From NCBI GenBank assembly GCA_902771785.1, contig CACXYH010000028.1:1-32608 (forward strand): a DNA stretch of 32,608 nt, given 5' to 3'. The notes under the pieces were generated by a model. It saw nothing but the letters and a program-made list of their open reading frames with translations. It was not told the DNA's origin and ran no database searches. Shown in pieces: positions 24,492-31,263 of the stretch (position 1 is its first letter; every line of letters begins with the position of its first letter). Source of the DNA: an uncultured Prevotellaceae bacterium (lineage in GTDB: Bacteria > Bacteroidota > Bacteroidia > Bacteroidales > Bacteroidaceae). Both the position numbers and the translations under genes were made by a program.

Positions 24492-24550
24492 GTCCAAAAG
24501 TTGGACGGAAAAGTGTCTAATTTTTTGACACCTTGCCCTGCTTTGGGCAA
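24492..24550. promoter_or_regulatory. Three stacked inverted repeats, candidate operators
   Basis: IR1 is GTCCAA-aag-TTGGAC (24492-24506). IR2 is GTGTC-taatttttt-GACAC (24513-24531). IR3 is TTGCCC-tgcttt-GGGCAA (24533-24550). Their centres are about 23 and 20 bp apart, near two helical turns. IR1 and IR2 share a TGTCYAA half site. They lie between the efflux promoter and the response-regulator promoter, so they are likely binding sites for that regulator; this is inference. Confidence 0.6.
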
Positions 24551-24591
24551 AAAAGTGGGCCGCATCAGCCTCCGGTCAGGAAAAAGTTTCG

Positions 24592-24599
24592 TAACTTTG
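24592..24599 (+). promoter_or_regulatory. Promoter -7 box TAACTTTG for the two-component operon
   Basis: TAACTTTG, 29 bp before the GTG start at 24629. Its position rules out an upstream in-frame ATG at 24533. Confidence 0.75.
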
Positions 24600-24628
24600 C
24601 CGTCGCTAAAACTAAAAAGAACAGAACG

Positions 24629-25162
24629 GTGCAATACGGAACCATACTTGTTGTCGACGACAACGCGGCCATCCTCACGGCCCTGCGCTTCTGTCTGGAG
24701 GGAACCTTCAGTCAGGTGCTCACGCTCAACACCCCCGATGCCATCCTGAAGACCATGGCTCAGGAGCCGGTCGACGTGGTCTTGCTCGACATGAACTTCT
24801 CGCTCGGCGTGAACAGCGGGCAGGAGGGCCTCTTCTGGCTCCGCGCCCTGCGCAAGCATCATCCGCAGGTGCCCGTCGTGCTGCTCACGGCCTATGCCGA
24901 CGTGCAGCTGGCGGTGCGCGGACTGAAGTCGGGTGCTGCCGACTTCATCGTGAAGCCTTGGGACAACGACGAGCTCCTGCACAAGCTGAAGGATGTGGTC
25001 GACAGCGCTGCCGACATCGCCACGCTCGATGAGCTCGAAGCCGACCACATTCGCAACGCCATCGACCGTTGTCACGGCAACCTCAGCGAGGCGGCCAAGC
25101 TGCTCGGCATCTCCCGTCAGACACTCTACAACAAAATGAAGCGAACGGAGCATGATGATTAG
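24629..25162 (+). CDS. Short response regulator (receiver plus Fis-type HTH)
   Basis: With the GTG start at 24629 the product has 177 residues. The receiver (1-~120) has Asp10/Asp11, phospho-acceptor Asp54 (VVLLDMNFS), Thr87 and Lys109 (KPWD). After a ~15-residue linker comes a Fis-type helix-turn-helix (RNAIDRCHGNLSEAAKLLG then ISRQTLYNKMKR, ~142-172). This C-terminal HTH is the NtrC kind, but the AAA+ sigma-54-activation domain is missing, so the layout resembles RegA/ActR/PrrA regulators and not NtrC. It overlaps the kinase gene by 11 bp and faces the efflux operon, which it probably controls. The GTG start is chosen because the TAACTTTG box lies immediately upstream. Confidence 0.88.
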   Translation: MQYGTILVVDDNAAILTALRFCLEGTFSQVLTLNTPDAILKTMAQEPVDVVLLDMNFSLGVNSGQEGLFWLRALRKHHPQVPVVLLTAYADVQLAVRGLKSGAADFIVKPWDNDELLHKLKDVVDSAADIATLDELEADHIRNAIDRCHGNLSEAAKLLGISRQTLYNKMKRTEHDD

Positions 25163-26000
25163 CTATATAATGATAGGTGTAGGCGTGCTCGCCGCGGCTC
25201 TCTGGCTCCTTTGGCGACATCAGCGGTCGCTCAAGCGGCGTGCCGAGCTCATGCAGGAGGCCATTCGCAACCGCGACTTCACCTTCCGCCTGCCCACCAA
25301 TGGCCTGCTTCCCGGCGAACGCGCCATGCAGGAGAGTCTCAACCAGCTGGGCACTCTCGTCCAGCAGCAGGTGAACGCCAAGGAGGTGGAGTCGTGGGAG
25401 CGCCTCACCCGCGTGCTCACCCATGAGATTATGAACGCCACCGCACCCATTGCCAGCCTGAGCCAGAGCCTGCTCTCGCATCCCGACGTCAAGGGCACGC
25501 CCCTCGAGGAGGCCGTCCGGGCCATCAACACCACCTCGCATCATCTCAACACTTTCGTCGACAGCTATCGCAAGTTCTCCCACCTCCAGCAGCCCGACAT
25601 CCGCGAGGTGGCCCTCGCCCCGCTCGTCGACGAGCTCCGCCTGCTCTTCCCCGCCATCGCTATCCATGCCGACTTGGCCGAAGGCGTTGTCGTCAAGACC
25701 GACCCTACCATGCTTCGTCAGGTGCTCATCAACCTCACGAAGAATGCCCAGGAGGCCGGCGCCACCAGCCTCTCCATCGTCCAGTCGCAGCAGGTGCTGA
25801 AGGTGAGCAACAATGGTGCGCCCATTCCGCCCGAGGTGCGCCAGAGCATTTTCGTTCCCTTCTTCACCACCAGGCGCACGGGCAGCGGCATTGGGCTCAG
25901 CCTTTCGCGCCGCATGATGATACAGCAAGGGGGCGGCCTTGAACTCTCAGACCGCCCCCTTGGAGGTTATCACACTACGTTCGTGCTTCAGTTTCCGTAG
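25152..26000 (+). CDS. Sensor histidine kinase with minimal sensor region
   Basis: The 282-residue kinase has a single N-terminal membrane helix (residues ~4-21, YIMIGVGVLAAALWLLW) and no periplasmic sensing domain. It then has a short PAS-like or linker region (~25-80), an H-box LTRVLTHEIMNATAPI with His91, N-box NLTKNAQEA, and G-box GSGIGLSLSRRM. Partner of the regulator just upstream (overlap 25152-25162). Comparable Bacteroidota NtrB-like kinases are usually longer, so it either senses through membrane or partner contacts or is a trimmed form. Signal unknown; the divergent efflux operon suggests envelope or toxic-compound stress. Confidence 0.88.
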   Translation: MMISYIMIGVGVLAAALWLLWRHQRSLKRRAELMQEAIRNRDFTFRLPTNGLLPGERAMQESLNQLGTLVQQQVNAKEVESWERLTRVLTHEIMNATAPIASLSQSLLSHPDVKGTPLEEAVRAINTTSHHLNTFVDSYRKFSHLQQPDIREVALAPLVDELRLLFPAIAIHADLAEGVVVKTDPTMLRQVLINLTKNAQEAGATSLSIVQSQQVLKVSNNGAPIPPEVRQSIFVPFFTTRRTGSGIGLSLSRRMMIQQGGGLELSDRPLGGYHTTFVLQFP

Positions 26001-26013
26001 AAATCTTCAGAAC

Positions 26014-27519
26014 TCACTTCACGTACTCAGCGAAGTCCGTGAGGTGCATGTCGCCCTTGCGTGCCAGCGTGTCGTGCATGGCGAAGGCGGCCGTGAGGTT
26101 GTGGCGCGTCTGTCCCATCTTCGACAGCTTCAGATAGTCCCAGAGCAGCTGCTTGTAGTCGGGGTGCGCGCAGTTCTCGATGATGATCTCGGCGCGCTGT
26201 GCGGGGCTCTTGCCGCGCAGGTCGGCCACACCCTGCTCCGTTACGATGATGTTCACGTCGTGCTCTGAGGAGTCCTGATGGCTCACGAAGGGCACCACGC
26301 TCGAGATGAGTCCGCCCTTGGCCGTCGACGGGCAGGTGAAGATCGAGAGGTAGGCGTTGCGAATGAAGTCGCCCGAGCCTCCGATGCCGTTCATCATCTT
26401 CGTGCCGCTGATGTGGGTCGAGTTGGCATTGCCGTAGAGGTCTACCTCGATGGCGGTGTTGATGGCAATCACGCCCAGTCGGCGAATGACCTCGGGCGAG
26501 TTCGAAATCTCGCTCTGGCGCAGCGTCAGGTGCTTCTTGAAGTAGTCCATGTTGTCGTAGACCTGCATCAGGCATTCGTTCGAGACGGTCAGCGAGCAGG
26601 CCGAGGCATCCTTCACGCGTCCGTTGAGCATCATCTCAATCACCGAGTTCTGAATCACCTCGGTGTAGATGTTGAAGTCGGGCACGTGCTTGTCCTGTCC
26701 CAGTGCGCCGAGAATGGCGTTGGCCGTCGAGCCTACACCGCTCTGCAGCGGCAGGAATTCCTTGGGAATGCGTCCCTTGTGCATCTCCTCTACGAGGAAC
26801 TCGGCCGTCAGGTAGCCAATCTTGTCGGTCACGGGGTCGCTGTCCTTGAAGGCGCGTGCCTCGTCGGGAATGTTGCACTCCACGACGCCTGCCAGCTTCT
26901 CCTTCGGAATGACCACGTAGGGCACGCCGATGCGGTCGCTCACGTTGACGATGGGAATGGGCTTGCGGTAAGGCGGGTCGAGGGGCTCATAGACGTCGTG
27001 AATGAACTTGGCGTTGGGGTTGTGGAATGAGTTCAGCTCCAGTATGATGTGCTTGGCCAGTCGGGCAGCCGTGGGGCTGATGCCGCCGGCAGCGGTCAGG
27101 TAGGCATGGTAGCAGTCGCCACAGTCCTCAATGTCGCACACCTCGAGGATGGCCCAGTCTACGTCGCCGTAGAAGCCGTAGCGCAGTTCCTGTGCCATGT
27201 GGCTCAGGTGCAGGTCGTTGTAGGGAATTTCGCCCAGGTTCACGTGCTTGCGGAAGTCGGGGTTGGTGGTGTAGGGGGCACGGTATTTGATGGCCTGGGC
27301 ATTGGCCATGTCGCCGTCGGTCGATTGTCCGGTTGATGCTCCTGTGAAGATGCCCACCTTAAACTCGCGTCCGGCCTCATGCTCTGCTACGGCAATCTTG
27401 GCCAGTTCCTTGGTTGTTGCCTTTGCCACGCCTGCGGGAGTGAAGCCGCTCATGGCAATGTTGTCGTTGTTCTTAATCAGCGCTGCAGCCTCGGCAGCGG
27501 TCATACGTGTATAAGCCAT
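26014..27519 (-). CDS. Acetyl-CoA hydrolase/transferase-family CoA-transferase
   Basis: The 501-residue class I CoA-transferase of the Cat1/AarC type moves CoA between acyl-CoAs and acetate or succinate. In fermenting Bacteroidota this typically means succinyl-CoA:acetate exchange in succinate/propionate/acetate metabolism. Visible features: FTPAGVAKA (24-32), oxyanion-type LQSGVGSTANAIL (258-270), YTEVIQNS with Glu287 as the probable catalytic glutamate, and GIGGSGDFIRNAY (378-390). A CoA-hydrolase role is less likely but cannot be excluded. Its own promoter lies in the 67-bp divergent module shared with cysS. Confidence 0.9.
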   Translation of the reverse strand: MAYTRMTAAEAAALIKNNDNIAMSGFTPAGVAKATTKELAKIAVAEHEAGREFKVGIFTGASTGQSTDGDMANAQAIKYRAPYTTNPDFRKHVNLGEIPYNDLHLSHMAQELRYGFYGDVDWAILEVCDIEDCGDCYHAYLTAAGGISPTAARLAKHIILELNSFHNPNAKFIHDVYEPLDPPYRKPIPIVNVSDRIGVPYVVIPKEKLAGVVECNIPDEARAFKDSDPVTDKIGYLTAEFLVEEMHKGRIPKEFLPLQSGVGSTANAILGALGQDKHVPDFNIYTEVIQNSVIEMMLNGRVKDASACSLTVSNECLMQVYDNMDYFKKHLTLRQSEISNSPEVIRRLGVIAINTAIEVDLYGNANSTHISGTKMMNGIGGSGDFIRNAYLSIFTCPSTAKGGLISSVVPFVSHQDSSEHDVNIIVTEQGVADLRGKSPAQRAEIIIENCAHPDYKQLLWDYLKLSKMGQTRHNLTAAFAMHDTLARKGDMHLTDFAEYVK

Positions 27520-27547
27520 TTTGATGATATTGTTAAGAATTTGGCTG

Positions 27548-27555
27548 CAAAGGTA
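27548..27555 (-). promoter_or_regulatory. Promoter -7 box TACCTTTG for the CoA-transferase gene
   Basis: Minus-strand TACCTTTG, 28 bp upstream of the start at 27519. Confidence 0.8.
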
Positions 27556-27598
27556 TAAAATAATTGTGAATTATGAATTATGAATTATGAATTATTTG

Positions 27599-27606
27599 TA
27601 TCTTTG
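27599..27606 (+). promoter_or_regulatory. Promoter -7 box TATCTTTG for cysS
   Basis: TATCTTTG, 20 bp upstream of the cysS ATG at 27627. The very short leader matches the pattern at the other promoters in the window. Confidence 0.8.
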
Positions 27607-27626
27607 CACCCAAAAACCAAAGGTAT

Positions 27627-29117
27627 ATGGAGTCAAGACTGGTAATTTACAATACGCTGACGCGCCAGAAAGAGCGCTTCGAGCCAATCAATCCGCCCCA
27701 CGTGGGCATGTATGTTTGTGGTCCCACCGTCTACGGCGACCCGCATCTGGGCCATGCCCGTCCCGCCATCACGTTCGACGTGGTGTTCCGCTATCTGAAG
27801 CATCTGGGCTACAAGGTGCGCTACGTGCGCAACATCACCGACGTGGGCCACTTGGAGCACGATGCCGACGAGGGCGAAGACAAGATTGCCAAGAAAGCAA
27901 GGCTGGAGCAGCTGGAGCCGATGGAGATAGCCCAGTACTACACCAACCGCTATCATCAGGCCATGGACGCCCTGGGCGTGCTGCGCCCCTCGATAGAGCC
28001 CCACGCCACGGGCCACATCATCGAGCAGCAGCAGCTCGTGCAGCAAATCATCGACAATGGCTTTGCCTACGAGTCGAACGGCAGCATCTACTTCGACATC
28101 GAGGCCTACAACAAGAAGTATAAGTACGGTATCCTCTCCGGACGCTCGCTCGAGAACATCAAGGACGAGAGCCGCGAGCTGGCCGGGGTGGGCGAGAAGC
28201 ACAACCAGGCCGACTTCGCCCTCTGGAAGAAGGCGCAGCCCGAGCACATCATGCGTTGGCCCAGCCCCTGGAGCGACGGCTTCCCCGGCTGGCACTGCGA
28301 GTGCACGGCCATGGGCCGCAAGTACCTGGGCGAGACGTTCGACATCCACGGCGGCGGCATGGACCTCATCTTCCCCCACCATGAGTGCGAGATAGCACAG
28401 GCTACGGCCTCGATGGGCCACGCTGCCGTGAAGTACTGGATGCACAACAACATGCTCACCATCAACGGACAGAAGATGGGCAAGTCGTACAACAACTTCA
28501 TCACGCTCGAACAGTTCTTCACCGGCAACCACCCGCTGCTCGAGAAAGCCTACTCGCCCATGACCATCCGCTTCTTCGTGCTCTCGGCCCACTACCGCGG
28601 CACCGTCGACTTCTCGAATGAGGCCCTCGTGGCCGCCGAACGCGGACTGGAGAAGCTCACGAACGCCATTGCCGACCTGGAGCGCGTGCAGCCCGCCGAC
28701 AAGTGCGACGCCGAGACCGAGCGCGTGGTGAAGAGCCTGCGCCAGAGGTGCTACGACGCCATGAACGACGACTTTGCCACCCCGCAAGTCATCAGCAACC
28801 TGTTCGAGGCCTGCACCGTCGTCAACAAGCTCATCGACCATAAGGCCACCATCTGCCCCGACTGCCTGAAGGAGCTCTCCGAGACCATGCACCTCTTTGC
28901 CGAGGACATTCTCGGACTGAAGGCCGAGAAGGCTGGCTCCAACGATGCGCGCGAAGAGGCCTTCGGCAAGGTGGTCGACATGGTGCTCGATCTGCGCTCC
29001 AAGGCCAAGGCCGCCAAGGACTGGGCCACCAGCGACCGCATTCGCGACGACCTCGCCGCTGCCGGCTTCGAGGTGAAGGACACCAAGGATGGTGTCACGT
29101 GGAAGCTGAATAAGTGA
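27627..29117 (+). CDS. cysS: Cysteinyl-tRNA synthetase
   Basis: The 496-residue class I synthetase charges tRNA-Cys. Motifs: [19 protein letters not shown] with zinc-binding Cys31 and the HIGH-type HLGH (40-43); [10 protein letters not shown] (zinc Cys226) and FPHHE (249-253, zinc His/Glu region); and the KMSKS loop as KMGKS (283-287), a known variant in Bacteroidota. A DALR/anticodon-binding C-terminal part follows ([23 protein letters not shown]). It is monocistronic; the next gene converges, with a 41-bp inverted repeat between. Confidence 0.97.
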   Translation: MESRLVIYNTLTRQKERFEPINPPHVGMYVCGPTVYGDPHLGHARPAITFDVVFRYLKHLGYKVRYVRNITDVGHLEHDADEGEDKIAKKARLEQLEPMEIAQYYTNRYHQAMDALGVLRPSIEPHATGHIIEQQQLVQQIIDNGFAYESNGSIYFDIEAYNKKYKYGILSGRSLENIKDESRELAGVGEKHNQADFALWKKAQPEHIMRWPSPWSDGFPGWHCECTAMGRKYLGETFDIHGGGMDLIFPHHECEIAQATASMGHAAVKYWMHNNMLTINGQKMGKSYNNFITLEQFFTGNHPLLEKAYSPMTIRFFVLSAHYRGTVDFSNEALVAAERGLEKLTNAIADLERVQPADKCDAETERVVKSLRQRCYDAMNDDFATPQVISNLFEACTVVNKLIDHKATICPDCLKELSETMHLFAEDILGLKAEKAGSNDAREEAFGKVVDMVLDLRSKAKAAKDWATSDRIRDDLAAAGFEVKDTKDGVTWKLNK

Positions 29118-29143
29118 GCGATTCATCGCTTGGCGTGAGAAAT

Positions 29144-29263
29144 TACAGACCCCACCCCTAGCCCCTCCCCTTGAAGGGAGGGGATTTTTTTTGTTGTCGT
29201 GTAGCAGGGATGCGTTAGCAATTCCCCTCCCTTCAAGGGGAGGGGCTAGGGGTGGGGTCTGTA
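29144..29263. repeat. 41-bp perfect inverted repeat with 38-nt spacer
   Basis: Arm 29144-29184 and arm 29223-29263 are exact reverse complements (41 of 41). Each arm contains its own inner palindrome (CCCCTCCCCTTGAAGGGAGGGG type) followed on the plus strand by an 8-T run. It lies between convergent cysS and the C1 peptidase gene and likely serves as a bidirectional terminator. Similar C/G-rich mosaic repeats (CCACCCCTAGCCCC) are dispersed in many bacterial genomes, so this looks like a copy of a REP-like repeat. Confidence 0.85.
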
Positions 29264-29276
29264 TCAAAAAAGAAGC

Positions 29277-30047
29277 CTACGGCATGCCGTAGGCTTTCTT
29301 CGTCATCACCACCGCCAGCGTCTGGCGGCAGAAGTCGTCGAACGAGATATAGTCCAGCCCCTCGTAGGGCCCCTTCTTGCCCCATGAGTTCTTCATCACG
29401 AAGTAGCGCCGGCCCTCGTCGTCGCGGGCCAGGCCCACGATGGCCATGGCGTGCTGCTTGCTCTCCCAGCACACGCCGTGGTGCTGGCGCACGGCCTGCT
29501 CCGTCTTGGCGAGCAGCGTGTCCATGGGTATGTTCAGGAAGCGGTCGCGGAGCCAGTTGTCGGGCAGGTCGATCACCGTCTCTTCGAAGTAAGGCTTGTC
29601 GGGCAGGCACGTCAGCGCCACGTATTCGCGCGGTGCACAGACGCTGCGGGCAAACTCCTGTGGCGTGTATTCGGCACCATACAGGAAGGCGAAGCGGGGT
29701 GGGGGAATGCGGGTGGTGCGCATCGACTCGTAGGGCACGAGCCCGTGCTTCTGAATCAGGGCGATGAGCGTCGTGCCCATGCCGCGCTGCGTCAGCGGGT
29801 CGCGTCCCTCCCGTTCCAGCATCTTCTGCACGTAGGCAGCCGACAGGTTCACCGAGTCGCCCCGCATAATGTGTTCCGTCTCGATGGCGGCGAGCATGGC
29901 GTAGATCCAGCACGACTGGCTCTCGCCCTGGTCTTTCACGGGCGTATAGCGGTTCATCACCTCGGCCGTGAAGTGCTTAGGCGGTTGTTGCCGGCAGCTG
30001 GCCAGCACCAGCGTCAGCAGTAGTATTCTAATGATTGTTCGTTGCAT
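29277..30047 (-). CDS. Papain-like (C1 family) cysteine peptidase, lipoprotein
   Basis: The 256-residue protein begins with a signal peptide and lipobox LVLASC (lipidated Cys18), so it is anchored outside the cytoplasm. It keeps the papain catalytic set: TPVKDQGESQSCW with oxyanion Gln40 and nucleophile Cys46, His199 (SKQHAMAIVG) and Asn220 (KNSWG). There is no pro-domain; a bleomycin-hydrolase/C1B or Bacteroidales C1 type is likely. The substrate could be dietary or host peptide, or an envelope protein. It starts 20 bp after the toxin gene stop and may be read through from the toxin-antitoxin promoter; no separate promoter box is visible in that 20-bp gap. Confidence 0.85.
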   Translation of the reverse strand: MQRTIIRILLLTLVLASCRQQPPKHFTAEVMNRYTPVKDQGESQSCWIYAMLAAIETEHIMRGDSVNLSAAYVQKMLEREGRDPLTQRGMGTTLIALIQKHGLVPYESMRTTRIPPPRFAFLYGAEYTPQEFARSVCAPREYVALTCLPDKPYFEETVIDLPDNWLRDRFLNIPMDTLLAKTEQAVRQHHGVCWESKQHAMAIVGLARDDEGRRYFVMKNSWGKKGPYEGLDYISFDDFCRQTLAVVMTKKAYGMP

Positions 30048-30067
30048 TCAGCGATAAAACCACAGAC

Positions 30068-30403
30068 CTACTTACCGGCTTCACTGACAAGCCAGCGGAT
30101 GTACTCGTCTGACACGTTGTCTATCTCGTCCTTGTCGTAGATAGTAAGCAGCGTCACATCGGCATCTTCGCTCACCAGCACGGTCAGCGTCAGCACACGG
30201 GCGCCACCGCTCTTGCCCTTGCCTTTCGAACCGATGGCCATGCGAATCTTACGCACGCCATGGCCGAGTGCAGCCCCCTGCAGAGGGTTCTCCTTGAGTT
30301 CTTTACTAAAAGTGAGATAGTCATCCAGTAGCGACTTGTACTTTTTGGCCAGCCGCTTGAACTGGCGGTCGAACTCCACAGAGGGGATTATCTTTACATT
30401 CAT
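30068..30403 (-). CDS. RelE/ParE-superfamily toxin
   Basis: The 111-residue protein has the layout of Bacteroidota RelE/HigB-like toxins: SVEFDRQFKRLAKKYKSLL near the N-terminus (helical pair), LKENPLQGAALGHGVRKIRMAI, the basic block SKGKGKSGGARVL, and a closing VTLLTIYDKDEIDNVS. Members cleave ribosome-bound mRNA or, in the ParE branch, poison gyrase; the mode here is not resolved. It overlaps the upstream antitoxin stop by 4 bp (ATGA), so the antitoxin is made first. Confidence 0.85.
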   Translation of the reverse strand: MNVKIIPSVEFDRQFKRLAKKYKSLLDDYLTFSKELKENPLQGAALGHGVRKIRMAIGSKGKGKSGGARVLTLTVLVSEDADVTLLTIYDKDEIDNVSDEYIRWLVSEAGK

Positions 30404-30654
30404 CCGATGCCCTCCTTCTTGAGTCCTTCAAGGAACTCTTCCTCTGTCATCATCTTGTACTCACCCCGCTTGGCACGTTCCACCTCATCGAGTGCGCGGT
30501 ACAATGATTCCTTCACATACGCCTTCTGCTGGGCGGTCTTGGCATCGTCAGCGGTAGGCTCAAGCAGCTTTCCGGCCAGCCACTCGCGATCCTTTTTCTT
30601 CAACGCCATCCCTTGGATATACGTCCAGAGATTGTTCAACTGTATTGTTGTCAT
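30400..30654 (-). CDS. Antitoxin of the RelE/ParE-type pair
   Basis: The 84-residue protein starts at 30654 (MTTIQLNNLW), just after the promoter box at 30681-30688; a longer frame reaching 30834 includes the promoter and is rejected. It is charged and helical, with a middle resembling small Bacteroidota antitoxins (DREWLAGKLLEPTADD) and a C-terminus KMMTEEEFLEGLKKEGIG. The MTEEEF motif is shared with the tail of the AraC-type regulator encoded 0.6 kb away. It lies directly before the toxin with a 4-bp overlap. Confidence 0.8.
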   Translation of the reverse strand: MTTIQLNNLWTYIQGMALKKKDREWLAGKLLEPTADDAKTAQQKAYVKESLYRALDEVERAKRGEYKMMTEEEFLEGLKKEGIG

Positions 30655-30680
30655 AATCCTAACATGTTTGGGTTTCGGTG

Positions 30681-30797
30681 CAAAGATAGTGCAAATCGAG
30701 TAAAATACCAAATAAATCGCATTTATTTTTATTTCCGAGATGCAGCCTATCTTCGAGCGGGAGCTCAAAGATAGTGCAAATCGAGCGAAATACCAAA
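30681..30797 (-). promoter_or_regulatory. Duplicated promoter of the toxin-antitoxin operon
   Basis: A ~32-bp segment occurs at 30681-30712 and again at 30766-30797 (differing at 2 bases). Each copy holds, on the minus strand, TTTGG then TATCTTTG spaced by 20 bp, a complete -33/-7 promoter. The proximal copy gives a leader of about 20 nt; the distal one about 105 nt. Confidence 0.75.
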
Positions 30798-30856
30798 CCA
30801 GCGGTGAAGAAATTGCTAAATTTTTAACCCACACCTAAAATTAAATGCCGTTTTTC

Positions 30857-30887
30857 TTGCAAACCCTTGTTTTTTTTATTATCTTTG
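30857..30887 (+). promoter_or_regulatory. Promoter facing away from the toxin-antitoxin operon
   Basis: TTG (30857-30859), 20 bp, then TATCTTTG (30880-30887). It would start an RNA near 30894 that carries the nested palindromes at 30909-31023. Confidence 0.65.
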
Positions 30888-30908
30888 CAAGTGGGAAAGG
30901 ACGCTGAG

Positions 30909-31023
30909 AATGACAGATGACGGACATGACAGTAGAAAATACGAAAGACCCGTGCGTACATGCGCGCACGCATGTACGCACAACTACTCTATAATATTAT
31001 CCGTCATTCCGTCATCTGTCATT
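30909..31023 (+). repeat. Nested palindromes downstream of a promoter
   Basis: An outer 16-bp inverted repeat (30909-30924 with 31008-31023, AATGACAGATGACGGA) encloses a 13-bp perfect hairpin with a 4-nt loop (30952-30981, GTGCGTACATGCG). The region is transcribed from the promoter just upstream and could be a structured small RNA or a palindromic mobile-repeat remnant. A 61-codon frame (30910-31095) overlaps it but looks unlike a normal protein: its C-terminus is a tandem 21-bp repeat (CTCAAAGGCGCGATGAAC at 31054 and 31075). Confidence 0.6.
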
Positions 31024-31215
31024 AAGATATACACATCAGCACTACTGGCAGCCCTCAAAGGCGCGATGAACAGGCTCAAAGGCGCGATGAACTAACCTCG
31101 GCGGCCTGCTGCTCCTGATACTGCGCGGCCGTCGTCTTTGCCGTGACGCTGGTGCGACTGTTTCGCAAATATTAATAATAAATATGTATAGCCAGCGCAT
31201 AGACATACATACAGC

Positions 31216-31254
31216 ATCATCCCCCGCACGGCACGGAGCCGGGCGAGGGATGAT
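31216..31254 (-). terminator. Hairpin downstream of the AraC-type gene
   Basis: On the plus strand ATCATCCC-C-CGC pairs with GCG-A-GGGATGAT (one mismatch) around a GC-rich loop that can also pair (GGC/GCC). It lies 10-50 bp after the stop of the minus-strand regulator gene. There is no T-run, so terminator function is only likely. Confidence 0.4.
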
Positions 31255-31263
31255 AATACCTGC

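Larger units (their letters stand above)
27543..27609. repeat. 67-bp divergent promoter module, copy B
   Basis: Two outward TANNTTTG boxes (27548-27555 minus, 27599-27606 plus), box starts 51 bp apart, flank an AT-rich core with GAATTAT tandem heptamers. The whole unit aligns gap-free with the reverse complement of 6064-6130 at about 60 of 67 bases. Confidence 0.8.

Noticed and set aside
24533-24628. 32-residue N-terminal extension of the response regulator
   Set aside because: It begins inside the inverted-repeat region and spans the TAACTTTG promoter; the receiver starts properly at the GTG.
27633-29267. Minus-strand open frame opposite cysS
   Set aside because: cysS has all synthetase motifs; the antisense frame also runs into the 41-bp inverted repeat and has no start context.
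30655-30834. 60-residue N-terminal extension of the antitoxin
   Set aside because: It would be encoded by the duplicated promoter segments; translation from 30654 fits the promoter position.
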